From positions 24,295 through 88,294 of the forward strand of contig JAAFJX010000017.1 of assembly GCA_013299045.1 (NCBI GenBank): a stretch of 64,000 nt of DNA, in the 5' to 3' direction. Numbering within the stretch: position 1 is the stretch's first letter; each line of letters begins with the position of its first letter. Under the pieces are notes generated by a model. It saw nothing but the letters and a program-made list of their open reading frames with translations, was not told the origin of the DNA and ran no database searches. Source of the DNA: Cytophagales bacterium. GTDB lineage: Bacteria > Bacteroidota > Bacteroidia > Cytophagales > Bernardetiaceae. A program made the position numbers and the translations under genes. Shown here piece after piece: positions 33,962 through 42,346 of the stretch.

Positions 33962-35074
33962 TTAGGGTGAATCCGACAAAGAGTTGGTTTTCAAATAAAT
34001 ATTGTCTTTTTTCAAATCAATCAACATATTAAAACCTTTTAGCAGAGCATTGCCGAAGTAGTTGATACCCAAACCTACCGGACTCTTATAACCAAGTTTT
34101 GAAGTAACAACATTCTTGACATCAAAGCCGTTCAGAACAATGTGGGGTATCGTAACGATAGTAGTTTCATACTTTCGGCCTGTTCCGTCGGTGAGGGCAG
34201 ATTTTTTTAGCACTATTTGGTCATTTGGAAAGTTGTTTTTGCTCATCCAGGCGCTATCCAGAATCATAGCAAGGTTTGAGCCTGTATCAAACAAAAAGTT
34301 GCCATGATAGCTCCCTTCAGCCATTTTAATAGTAGATTCCACACAGAAAAGAGATTGCACAAAATTGATTCTAGACTTAACAAAGCCTTTCTTTATCTTT
34401 GGTAGCCTTGAGTGAACGAGTATATGGCTTTTTTCATAGTCAATTTCCAGAATTTTGCCGTCAAATATACGCCAGCCAAATCTACCATTCATACCATAAG
34501 CCGCATTGTTTGTCCCTTGTATTTTTGGAGAGTCTATTACAAATGTGCCTAATTGCAGTTTAGCAAGGCCAGTTAATTTATTTTTGGCAAGGGTCGCTTT
34601 GTCAAGACGGACATCTATTGTACCAATATCAAAATATAAATTGAGCGTATCCTGTTTGTTTAAAAGCCCTTTAACGTGAATCGCATTCTCTTGCGTGAGG
34701 TTAAAAGGAATCGTATCACATTTTTTATCATTCTTTTTGGCTCTAATTTCCTGTAACTTAGAACTGACAATCCGAGTATAACAACTGTCTTGCCCCTGAT
34801 ACAGAATAATGAAATCATAGATTCCGCCCGCCCTAACTTTTATCTGAATAGAGTCAATGTCTGTATAAAAAACAACATACTTGGGCTTTAAAGACCGATG
34901 AGCCATGTAAATATCTGGTTTGGCTTCAGGCGAGAGTGTCCAAGCGCTTGTATCCAAATAGCCATCATCTTTTATGGACACACTCTTTGAACTAGCCTGA
35001 ATGATAGGCAGTTTTTTCTGGGCAAGAGCAGAGCATAGATTCAACACTAAAAAAAGTAAACATAAATATTTCAT
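33962..35074 (-). CDS. Exported retropepsin-like aspartyl protease family protein
   Basis: 370 residues with a signal peptide (MKYLCLLFLVLNLCSALAQ). A strand-rich N-terminal region of ~140 residues precedes a tandem retropepsin-like part. The second copy carries a clear catalytic-type motif FLFDTGSNLAMI (DTG); the first copy has LYFDIGTIDVRL, where DIG replaces DTG/DSG. Segments such as FDGKILEIDYEKSHILVH and GLGINYFGNALLKGFNMLIDLKKDNIYL are typical of bacterial retropepsin-like proteases. An active double-domain enzyme needs two aspartates, so activity depends on whether DIG is competent. Periplasmic or surface location is inferred. Confidence 0.75.
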   Translation of the reverse strand: MKYLCLLFLVLNLCSALAQKKLPIIQASSKSVSIKDDGYLDTSAWTLSPEAKPDIYMAHRSLKPKYVVFYTDIDSIQIKVRAGGIYDFIILYQGQDSCYTRIVSSKLQEIRAKKNDKKCDTIPFNLTQENAIHVKGLLNKQDTLNLYFDIGTIDVRLDKATLAKNKLTGLAKLQLGTFVIDSPKIQGTNNAAYGMNGRFGWRIFDGKILEIDYEKSHILVHSRLPKIKKGFVKSRINFVQSLFCVESTIKMAEGSYHGNFLFDTGSNLAMILDSAWMSKNNFPNDQIVLKKSALTDGTGRKYETTIVTIPHIVLNGFDVKNVVTSKLGYKSPVGLGINYFGNALLKGFNMLIDLKKDNIYLKTNSLSDSP

Positions 35075-35260
35075 AACAATAATCTGTAAGGCTGCATTTA
35101 TAAAAAGACTTAGCTGGTGGCGTTCGTTGGGGCTGCTTCACATAAATGCAAATATACACCTAAAGGCAAACCACGCAATTTTAATTTTGATTTTTCAGAA
35201 AAACTAACGTCCTTTCTGGCTTGGTAAGTGCACCTCTCTCTCTAAACCTTATCTGTTTTC

Positions 35261-36301
35261 ATGTCAGACAAAAAAGAAAGAACCGAAATTTCATCGTTGG
35301 GTGAGTTTGGGCTCATCAATAAACTCAAGCAGCACTTTACTCTAGAACAGAAAAGCAGTATCAAAGGTATAGACGATGATGCCGCTATCATTCAGCCGCA
35401 CGAAGGCGAACAAATGGTGGTGTCCACGGATATGCTCATGGAAAACGTGCATTTTGATTTGGCCTTTCATCCACTGAAACATCTTGGTTATAAGGCAGTT
35501 ACTTGCAATATTTCAGATATTGCAGCTATGAATGCCATACCTACACAAATAACCGTAGCTTTAGCCTTGAGTAGTAGATTCTCTGTAGAGGCTATTGAAG
35601 AACTTTACCAAGGCATACACAAAGCCTGCCAAGACTATAAAGTGGACTTAATAGGCGGAGACACCACTTCCTCTCGCTCTGGTTTAGCCATTTGCATTAC
35701 AGCCATTGGGCAAGCACCCGCACAGCGTATTGTTTGCCGCAATACTGCCCAAAAAGGCGATGTCATCTGCGTCAGTGGAGACTTGGGCGGTGCTTATGTG
35801 GGTTTACAAATTCTAAACCGCGAAAAGCAGGTTTATCAGGCCGCACCTCTCGCACAGCCCAAACTGGACGGTTATAGTTACATTCTTGAGCGTTATCTCA
35901 AGCCAGAGGCCCGTATGGATTTGGTACATGAACTGGCCGCTTTAGATATTGTCCCTACAAGTATGATTGATATTTCGGACGGCTTGTCGTCGGAGTTGCT
36001 GCACATCTGTAAACAATCCAAGCTGGGGGCAGTTATCTTTGAAGAGAACATTCCTCTGGCCGCCCAAACCATAGAAACAGCTACGAATGACTTGAATATG
36101 AGTGTATTGACATGCGCACTTAACGGTGGAGATGATTATGAGCTGCTCTTTACCATCAAACAAAGCGACTACGAGAAACTTAAAAACCACCCTGACATAC
36201 ATTTTATAGGCTATATGCGTGAGGCCGAGTCAGGTGTTTCTTTAGCCACACGGGCTGGCCAGAATATAACCATCAACGCGCAAGGCTGGCAACATTTTTA
36301 A
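35261..36301 (+). CDS. thiL: Thiamine-monophosphate kinase
   Basis: 346 residues. The AIR-synthase-like fold is shown by GIDDDAAIIQPHEGEQMVVSTDM, by VTCNISDIAAMNAIPTQITVAL, by the ATP/Mg-binding LIGGDTTSSRSGLAI, and by DISDGLSSELLHI and NGGDDYELLFTI near the C-terminus. It phosphorylates thiamine monophosphate to the diphosphate cofactor in the cytoplasm. Length is close to the usual 320-350. No other thiamine gene is nearby, which is common for thiL. The ATG at 35261 gives the family-typical N-terminal LGEFGLI segment. Confidence 0.95.
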   Translation: MSDKKERTEISSLGEFGLINKLKQHFTLEQKSSIKGIDDDAAIIQPHEGEQMVVSTDMLMENVHFDLAFHPLKHLGYKAVTCNISDIAAMNAIPTQITVALALSSRFSVEAIEELYQGIHKACQDYKVDLIGGDTTSSRSGLAICITAIGQAPAQRIVCRNTAQKGDVICVSGDLGGAYVGLQILNREKQVYQAAPLAQPKLDGYSYILERYLKPEARMDLVHELAALDIVPTSMIDISDGLSSELLHICKQSKLGAVIFEENIPLAAQTIETATNDLNMSVLTCALNGGDDYELLFTIKQSDYEKLKNHPDIHFIGYMREAESGVSLATRAGQNITINAQGWQHF

Positions 36302-36404
36302 GACCAAGCATTTTGTATATCGGAAATTTTACAAAAAATAGCGACGAATACTAGCTATTATTCGACGAAAAATATATATTTGCTGCCAAACAATTAAATC
36401 CAAC

Positions 36405-36791
36405 ATGACTACTATGGCCATACTTAATCGCTATTTTCGCGAATCTCCCTATAGCTTTTGGAGTCTTTTCGCGGCTGCGGTTTATGTTTTTATAGGAACT
36501 TTGGTCTTCCTTAAAACGTACTTTTTCTATGATTCTGCATCAGTTTGGTATGCGCTTGGGCAGTGGTGCGGCGGTAAATTTATTTTGGACGACACACTTT
36601 ACTTTTCATACGTCATTGGCTACCAGCTTTTTATGAAGTGGGACGAACTCGGCTTCATACTTGGCCAAACTTGTTCTTTTGTGGTGTACTGGGGCTTATT
36701 TTACGTATTGGTTTATGCCATAGCGCGCTATTTGCTACCCGAAATAAACAGACTTTACGCCGCCTATTTCGGTACGGCAGAGTCTGATTAA
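36405..36791 (+). CDS. Small hypothetical membrane protein
   Basis: 128 residues with two clear hydrophobic helices (SLFAAAVYVFIGTLVFLKTYFFY and TCSFVVYWGLFYVLVYAIARYLL) separated by an amphipathic segment, and no signal peptidase site. No family recognised. A TATATTTG box at 36375-36382 is a possible -7 element, but no matching -33 TTTG is present. The stop is followed at once by a repeat element. Function unknown. Confidence 0.65.
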   Translation: MTTMAILNRYFRESPYSFWSLFAAAVYVFIGTLVFLKTYFFYDSASVWYALGQWCGGKFILDDTLYFSYVIGYQLFMKWDELGFILGQTCSFVVYWGLFYVLVYAIARYLLPEINRLYAAYFGTAESD

Positions 36792-36970
36792 AAGTACTTT
36801 CTCAATAGAAGTGATAGAAAAGAGGGAAACACTCAAAATCATGAGTGTGTTCCTAAAGCAGATAAATCATATCAATCAGTTGATGTGCTTGTTCTTATAC
36901 CGACTTTTTAAGGGACTACTATTTAACTTATTGACAATAAATGCTTTAGGTTGTTTTTAAGGACAACTAG
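36792..36970. repeat. Family D-variant and family C-type repeats between convergent genes
   Basis: 36795-36938 (AAAAGTACTTTCTCAATAG ... GCTTGTTCTTATACCGACTTTTTAAGGGACTAC) has ends like family D, and its right half recurs inverted at 45541-45600. 36900-36970 ends in GTTTTTAAGGACAACTAG, an inverted family C/D end that overlaps the stop codon of the minus-strand gene at 36967. Confidence 0.6.
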
Positions 36971-37191
36971 CTACTCTTGGATTCATCTTCTACTCGAAAT
37001 CGCCTTCTCAGTGGGTTGATTAGATATAATTTTTGTTGCTCAAAGTTTTTGATGCTAACAGCCGAAAACAAGGCAAGCCATTCTGCATAACGTTCTGGCT
37101 CTTCAGAGGCAAAGCATTCCGCGTTAATTTTCTTTTTTTGAAATAAATAAGAGGCAAACTCCTCGGCAAGTTCATTCATAGCGCTAATCAT
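36967..37191 (-). CDS. Small hypothetical protein coupled to an outer-membrane protein gene
   Basis: 74 residues (MISAMNELAEEFASYLFQKKKINAECFAS ...), helical and soluble, with a basic C-terminal RRRFRVEDESKSS. Its ATG overlaps the last 8 nt of the upstream outer-membrane protein gene, indicating translational coupling. The TAG stop shares bases with the end of a repeat element (AGTTGTCC on the minus strand), so the C-terminus may be insertion-defined. No family recognised. Confidence 0.65.
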   Translation of the reverse strand: MISAMNELAEEFASYLFQKKKINAECFASEEPERYAEWLALFSAVSIKNFEQQKLYLINPLRRRFRVEDESKSS

Positions 37192-38482
37192 ATTTGCGGC
37201 GCAAAAACCACATTTGATTGATATTTAAACCCAAATGAATACGCCAGTACTGCTCACGAATCAGGCCATTGTCCGTAGTGCCACGTTGCCCAAGCACAAA
37301 AGCCATGTTAATCCTTGAAAAACTATGGTAGAGGTCGGTTGGTTTAATAACGGGCAAGGAAAGCCCAAAAGAAAGGCTTTGGTCTATTAACTGACTGCCA
37401 TTCAAGACTATAGGCATCAGGTTATGACAAAAACCCAGGCGGTATGTTACCCGCTTGAAGTAACCTGTGGTAGCCGTGAACTTAGGTGTCCACTCTCCAC
37501 CCACGCGCAGTGCATAGCCAGCCTTGAGTGTATCACGTCCATCAAAGCCATCAAAGCTAGACCAGTCGTGCATTTTGAAGTCTATACCCACCGCATAATT
37601 GAGGGTTTTTTCAAGACTTATTCCAAGACTATTGCTGGCAGGCATTTTGAGCGACTTGCTGCCGTCTTGCGTGAGCGTATCGCTGATAAGGGTAAGACCC
37701 GTGGAAGCGGATTTACGTTGTAAGGCATACAGATAACTGGCATTAAGGCTGGTTTTAAACTCATGGACAGCTCCAAACGCCAGATACACTTTTTCTTTTA
37801 GCTTTTGTCTATAACTCAAGCCCATTTTGCCACTGAAAGCACCAAAATTATAGCGACGCAAGCGTTCTACTGTATAAATCGACCCAGGCTCATCTACCAA
37901 GGACTCCGCTTGGCGCTTAACAATGCCAAAATTATATGCGCCTTGCAGGCCCAAAGAAAAGCCTTTCCAAATGCGATAGCCCGCCGAAAGGTATAATTGC
38001 GTAATACCACCGCTGCCCAAGTAGGCATACTGCGTAAAGCTATTGGCATCAGGAGATTTTTCTAAAGAGAAAAACTGATAGTTGATTTTACTAACTGGCT
38101 GTAGCCCTAAGCCCATGCCGCTGCGTTTGCTCAAAGGAAAAACAAAGGCCATATAAGACAAATTCCCGCCAAAGTCACGCTGCTGCCCCTTGTTGTTAGT
38201 CAATATCTTTCGTTCAAAAATACTGCCTGCGTCAAAAATGGTATTGGTATTGTTTCGGGAAAGTAAAGCAGGGTTTAAAGTATTTACATTCAGCTGGTTC
38301 GTAAAACTCAGACCAATGCCTCCCATGCCAAGACTATTCACATTCGTAGGGTGAACCATATCGCCGATTCCGAAAATGGAATAAGGTGAATTGGCATTAC
38401 TCTGGGCAAGGACGAATGAGGAAATACCACAAAAAGTAAGTAAGCAGGCCAGAAAAAGGCGTTTATTGAAGAATAGAGTCAT
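37184..38482 (-). CDS. Outer-membrane beta-barrel protein, FadL/OmpP1-like style
   Basis: 432 residues with a signal peptide (LFLACLLTFCGISSFVLAQ) directly followed by NSPYSIFGIGDMVHPTNVNSLGMGGIG, a Bacteroidota pattern for long-chain-transporter-like or uncharacterised outer-membrane barrels. Many alternating amphipathic strands follow (GMGLGLQPVSKINYQF, GFSLGLQGAYNFG, KFTATTGYFKRVTYRLGF), and it ends with an aromatic strand region. It should form an outer-membrane barrel. The cargo, if any, is unknown. The downstream 74-residue gene is coupled to it. Confidence 0.78.
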   Translation of the reverse strand: MTLFFNKRLFLACLLTFCGISSFVLAQSNANSPYSIFGIGDMVHPTNVNSLGMGGIGLSFTNQLNVNTLNPALLSRNNTNTIFDAGSIFERKILTNNKGQQRDFGGNLSYMAFVFPLSKRSGMGLGLQPVSKINYQFFSLEKSPDANSFTQYAYLGSGGITQLYLSAGYRIWKGFSLGLQGAYNFGIVKRQAESLVDEPGSIYTVERLRRYNFGAFSGKMGLSYRQKLKEKVYLAFGAVHEFKTSLNASYLYALQRKSASTGLTLISDTLTQDGSKSLKMPASNSLGISLEKTLNYAVGIDFKMHDWSSFDGFDGRDTLKAGYALRVGGEWTPKFTATTGYFKRVTYRLGFCHNLMPIVLNGSQLIDQSLSFGLSLPVIKPTDLYHSFSRINMAFVLGQRGTTDNGLIREQYWRIHLGLNINQMWFLRRKYD

Positions 38483-38612
38483 AGAGGCAGAAAACCTAAT
38501 CTGTTTTGGCTAATAGAGAATGCTTTGGAAATAGCGGCGCGAAAATACGAGCTTTTGGTTAATTTTCAAAAAAATAGAATTGTTTTCTCTGCCTTGATGC
38601 GCCCTGCATTCA

Positions 38613-39314
38613 TCAAATAGAATTGCTGACCTCTTTAACACTAAGGTTGCTTACTTGGCCGTTTTCGCAAAAAAGTACACGTGCCGTTTTCCGTTTAAGA
38701 AAGGTATGATTATGAGTTGCCATCAAAATAGCTGTTTGTTGCTCTCTGTTGATGTCCTCAAATACGTCAAAAATAGCATTAGCGACTATGGGGTCTAAGT
38801 TTCCGGTAGGCTCGTCAGCCAAAATGATACTTGGTTTGTTGAGCAAGGCACGTGCAATAGCTACACGTTGTTGCTCGCCGCCCGAAATTTTGAGCGGCTC
38901 GGCGGTCAGGATACTTTGGGGTAGCCTAACCAGGTCAGTAACCACTTGAATACGCGTTTTGACTGCCTCGGGGTCTGTCCAGCCGGTGGCTTCTAAAACA
39001 AAAGCCAGGTTGGCATACACGGAGCGGTCTGTGAGTAGCTTAAAGTCTTGAAAAACAATACCTACTTGACGACGTAAAAATGGGAGGTCGCGCTTCTCCT
39101 GGAGTGGTAGCTTGTAGTTCCCGAGCTGAACTTGGCCTTTTTCTACCTCTAGGTCTGCATAAAAAGTGCGCATCAACGATGTTTTGCCGCTGCCAGTTTT
39201 GCCAATCAGAAATACAAATTCGCCTTCTTCAATTTTAAAATTTACGTCCGAAAGCACCATATCGTTGCCATGCTTTACGCTTAAATCGGATACTTGGAGA
39301 ACTGTATGAGCCAT
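38613..39314 (-). CDS. ftsE: FtsE-like ABC transporter ATP-binding protein
   Basis: 233 residues. Walker A is GKTGSGKT at residues 38-45, the Q-loop is VFQDFKLL, the signature motif is ISGGEQQRVAIARALL, Walker B is IILADEPTGNLD, and the switch histidine is in ATHNH. The overall style (VGIVFQDFKLLTDRSVYANLAF) is that of FtsE, which with the permease FtsX controls septal peptidoglycan hydrolases. FtsX is not adjacent, which is common in Bacteroidota. The GAF gene lies 34 nt upstream on the same strand, possibly in the same transcript. Confidence 0.88.
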   Translation of the reverse strand: MAHTVLQVSDLSVKHGNDMVLSDVNFKIEEGEFVFLIGKTGSGKTSLMRTFYADLEVEKGQVQLGNYKLPLQEKRDLPFLRRQVGIVFQDFKLLTDRSVYANLAFVLEATGWTDPEAVKTRIQVVTDLVRLPQSILTAEPLKISGGEQQRVAIARALLNKPSIILADEPTGNLDPIVANAIFDVFEDINREQQTAILMATHNHTFLKRKTARVLFCENGQVSNLSVKEVSNSI

Positions 39315-39348
39315 ACCTCAAAAGGTTTGAAAGGGGAATGTTCGGAGT

Positions 39349-40137
39349 TTATAACAATAATTCACCTGCGCGCTGCACCAACATTTCATTGGTCTTTTCA
39401 AAGGGCAAGAAAGCAGCCAATTCTATAATGTATTGTGTTTGCTTATACTGATTAATAATCGGCACAATGAGCAAAGCATTTGCCGAAGCGCTGCCCAAGC
39501 CCGATTGCACCTGCGTATAGCCTTGCGGAACTTGCGCCAAATGCAATGGTCTTTGTTCTTTGGCCACCTGCCCAGTAAGTCCTTCCCCAAACTCAAATTT
39601 GAGCGTATCGCTATCAGGAATATGGTAAGCATAGCCAGTCATAAACTCAATATGGCGCTCCTGCGGTCTATGCTCAGCTCTATAAACCGCCCCCATGGCC
39701 GCCTCGAGGTAGTTCGCGAGCTGCGTGAGTAAAATTTTGGCTTTATCTAGGTCTTTGGTGTATGCGCTAAGCTCCTGTTTTAAGTTTTGTATAAAAAGTT
39801 CGTCTGGTTCTAATAAAACTTGGCTCTGTGTGTCGTTCTGTGCATTTTTAGTAATAATTTTCTCTACATAAATGACGTTCGTTTGTTCGTCTTTATTTTT
39901 CGTAATCAGGAGATAGGCAGTCATCAACAAGCCCAACAAAACGACTGCAAGCCCCCAAACGCTGTTTTGCAAAAAGTAATACATGAGCGTGTTGTACTTG
40001 TCGGAGCTTTCGCTTAGCCCCAAAAGCACAATAACTTCAGTAGGCACTTTCACTATCATTTTATAAGCCATGTAGCCAGAACTGGTAGCAAAGGCAATGA
40101 ATAGAGAAGGGAATATCGCTTTCTGAAAACTTTTCAT
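39349..40137 (-). CDS. Membrane-anchored GAF-domain protein
   Basis: 262 residues. Two transmembrane helices near the N-terminus (about 6-28 and 58-78) are followed by a ~30-residue coiled linker (LEPDELFIQNLKQELSAYTKDLDKAK) and a GAF-like sensor domain with AAMGAVYRAEHRPQ, LKFEFGEGLTGQVAKEQRPLHLAQVP and LLIVPIINQYK. There is no kinase or output domain. The ATG overlaps the stop of the cheB-like gene (ATGA), so it is translationally coupled to CheB and likely acts with the CheR/CheB pair. The ligand is unknown. Confidence 0.82.
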   Translation of the reverse strand: MKSFQKAIFPSLFIAFATSSGYMAYKMIVKVPTEVIVLLGLSESSDKYNTLMYYFLQNSVWGLAVVLLGLLMTAYLLITKNKDEQTNVIYVEKIITKNAQNDTQSQVLLEPDELFIQNLKQELSAYTKDLDKAKILLTQLANYLEAAMGAVYRAEHRPQERHIEFMTGYAYHIPDSDTLKFEFGEGLTGQVAKEQRPLHLAQVPQGYTQVQSGLGSASANALLIVPIINQYKQTQYIIELAAFLPFEKTNEMLVQRAGELLL

Positions 40138-40748
40138 GGCAAACTTGTTTGATTTTTGAGTAGTTTGTCAAGCTCTAGCAAAAATTCTATGATTTGGTCA
40201 ACCGTCAGAACATGGTCAATTTTAGTAACCGCCAAAGCGGAATTTGGCATGGCGTTAATCATGCTTTCGTTAGGGTCTTGCACGATGGTCAGTCCGTTGC
40301 GCTCTTTGATTCGTTTCATGCCCGCCGCACCATCTTTGTTTGCGCCCGAGAGCAATATGCCAATCAGCTTGTCGCGGTAATTATAAGAGGCAGACTCAAA
40401 GGTAATGTCTATGGCTGGCCTTGAGTTATTGACCAAAAATTCTGTACTAAGCGATATGGAATTGCCCAATTCTACAGCCATGTGGTAGTTGGCAGGGGCA
40501 AGATAAACGTGGCCGCGTTTAATCAATTCTTTGTCAAGAGGTTCAGCTATTTTTTTAGAACTCTTGATGGACAAAGCTTCCTCAAAGCCCGTTCGCACGT
40601 GTTTGAGACGGTGCAGGCAAAGAAACATAGGCAACGGAAAGTCAGCAGGTATCATAGACAATATCTTGGTAATAGGCTGAAAACTCCCAGCCGAACCACC
40701 AATGACAATGGCCTTGTATTTAGGGTCTATGTTATATTTTGAAAGCAT
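40134..40748 (-). CDS. CheB-type methylesterase domain protein (no receiver domain)
   Basis: 204 residues of a single CheB catalytic domain. The nucleophile Ser19 is in AIVIGGSAGS, the likely catalytic His46 in LCLHRLKH, and Asp in LSGANKDGAAGM. The usual N-terminal phospho-receiver domain is absent, so activity cannot be controlled by phosphorylation in the canonical way. CheB demethylates or deamidates glutamates of chemoreceptors. It lies between CheR, 56 nt upstream, and the coupled GAF gene. No receptors or CheA are in the window. Confidence 0.9.
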   Translation of the reverse strand: MLSKYNIDPKYKAIVIGGSAGSFQPITKILSMIPADFPLPMFLCLHRLKHVRTGFEEALSIKSSKKIAEPLDKELIKRGHVYLAPANYHMAVELGNSISLSTEFLVNNSRPAIDITFESASYNYRDKLIGILLSGANKDGAAGMKRIKERNGLTIVQDPNESMINAMPNSALAVTKIDHVLTVDQIIEFLLELDKLLKNQTSLP

Positions 40749-40804
40749 TTTGCTGTTTTGCTGCGGCTTGAGTGGCTTTTTGTTTATCAGTCAAGAATAA
40801 TCAA

Positions 40805-41638
40805 CTAGTCTTTAATTTTTTTGTATATTTTTTCTTCATTGTTCACCACCACAAACTTATGGGCAATATCACACCAAATCAAAGATTCTTTAGAACCTAT
40901 GGCCAAATAGCCGTATTTGAATAAACTATCGTGCAGTTTGTGTAGAACCTTGTTCTGAAGCGTTTGGTTAAAGTAAATCATGACGTTGCGGCATAAAACA
41001 AGGTCAAACTTAGAGAAAGAGCTTCCCTGTACGAGGTCGTGTTTGCGGAAAGAGACATTCTCTACAAGGCTCTTGTCCATCAATACTTCGTTGTTTACTT
41101 CGCGGCAATAGTCTTCTAAAGCGAACTTACCTTCGTAGCGCAGATAGTTCTTTTTGTTCGTATCCATGCTCTTGGCAGAATAAACACCATTTTTAGCTTT
41201 TTGTATGATGCCGCGGTCAATGTCTGTAGCCACAATTTTGGCTTTGTCAAGCATACCCATTTCTTTGAGCATAATACACATAGAATAGACCTCTTCGCCA
41301 GAGGAACAGCCTGCATGCCAAATACTAATCTTGTTATGATTGAGCATGATGTTAGGAATAATATGCTCTTTGAGCGCTTTCCAGAAAGTAGGGTCTCGGA
41401 ACATTTCCGTTACGTTTACCGTAATTTCGGAAATAAATTCTTCAAAAAACTCTTCCCGGGTGTCCAAGGCCGTAATAAGTTCGTCCACGTCTTTGAACTT
41501 ATACAAATCCAAAATGCGTTTGATGCGCCTTTTGAACGATGACATCGCATATTCTTTGAAGTCATAATCGTATTTTTCTTTGACGTAATGAGTTAGTTGT
41601 TTTAACTCATTAATTTCAGGATCCAGGGACAAGCTCAT
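40805..41638 (-). CDS. CheR-type protein-glutamate methyltransferase
   Basis: 277 residues. An N-terminal helical CheR subdomain (MSLSLDPEINELKQLTHYVKEKYDYDF ... SSFKRRIKRIL) precedes a SAM-binding domain with ISIWHAGCSSGEEVYSMCIML, ATDIDRGIIQKAKNGVY and DLVLCRNVMIYFNQTLQNKVL. These match the SAM-dependent methyltransferases that methylate glutamates of chemoreceptors. With the receiver-less CheB and the membrane GAF protein it forms a three-gene unit lacking CheA, CheW and receptors, so it may serve a non-canonical sensory pathway. Confidence 0.93.
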   Translation of the reverse strand: MSLSLDPEINELKQLTHYVKEKYDYDFKEYAMSSFKRRIKRILDLYKFKDVDELITALDTREEFFEEFISEITVNVTEMFRDPTFWKALKEHIIPNIMLNHNKISIWHAGCSSGEEVYSMCIMLKEMGMLDKAKIVATDIDRGIIQKAKNGVYSAKSMDTNKKNYLRYEGKFALEDYCREVNNEVLMDKSLVENVSFRKHDLVQGSSFSKFDLVLCRNVMIYFNQTLQNKVLHKLHDSLFKYGYLAIGSKESLIWCDIAHKFVVVNNEEKIYKKIKD

Positions 41639-41735
41639 AGTTCTTTATAACTCTTTTGAAAAGTATTTGTTTTTTGAAACTGCGGACGCAACCTAAACGA
41701 TTGGTTTCATTTTTGTTGCTCAGCAGTTTTTTTAC

Positions 41736-42173
41736 TTAATCTTTGCTGTTGAAAATTGTGCCGTACTTTGTTTGGCTAAACATTTTGCTCAGCACAAAGC
41801 CTAAGCCAATATAAAGCACCAAAATCATGAATGTTGTATAAATAATTGTGCGCATAAAATCCGTATGCAGCATTTCTTTGCTGGCTGCAATAAAACTTTT
41901 TACGTATAGAAACTCTACCAAAAAAAATAAGACAGGGGCTGCCACACCCAACCCCCAAAAAGCTGTGCGTCTTTGTTTCCCGTCTTGGGGGTTGGCCGAA
42001 CCACTATAGCTAATGCTGCTAGCCACTATCCATGAAGCCAAAAGCGCAACAACCAGAATAACCACAGCCCAAAGCCATGTTTCCGTGATTAATTCCTCTA
42101 GTTGGCGCGGAGTTTTGATAATTCTAGCCAAAAGGATAGTCAAACTAGAAAGGTGTGTGGTTAGAAGCTGCAT
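41736..42173 (-). CDS. Hypothetical membrane protein with three transmembrane helices
   Basis: 145 residues from the ATG at 42173 (MQLLTTHLSSLTILL), preferred over 42197 because the leader of the longer form is polar and unlike the rest. Three hydrophobic helices are visible (LWAVVILVVALLASWIVASS, FWGLGVAAPVLFFLVEFLYV, TIIYTTFMILVLYIGLGFVL), with a short cytosolic-like C-terminus. No family recognised. It lies 97 nt upstream of cheR on the same strand and could be the first gene of that operon. Confidence 0.6.
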   Translation of the reverse strand: MQLLTTHLSSLTILLARIIKTPRQLEELITETWLWAVVILVVALLASWIVASSISYSGSANPQDGKQRRTAFWGLGVAAPVLFFLVEFLYVKSFIAASKEMLHTDFMRTIIYTTFMILVLYIGLGFVLSKMFSQTKYGTIFNSKD

Positions 42174-42301
42174 ACTGTACTCAGTTTCTCGTAGCACGAG
42201 AACGCACTATTTCGTTTGGAGGTGGATAAGCTAAACCACAAATCAAATCATTCTAAGTGTAAAAAGCAAGTTCTTTATGTGAATATTAGAATTTGCATAT
42301 C

Positions 42302-42346
42302 AAAAAAAACCTTTACAGAGCACGGATAACTTTGTAAAGGTTTAAT
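42302..42346 (-). terminator. Rho-independent terminator after the metalloprotease gene
   Basis: The minus-strand stem AAACCTTTAC/GTAAAGGTTT (plus-strand arms 42307-42316 and 42334-42343) is followed by a T-run, 20 nt after the stop at 42364. Confidence 0.88.
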
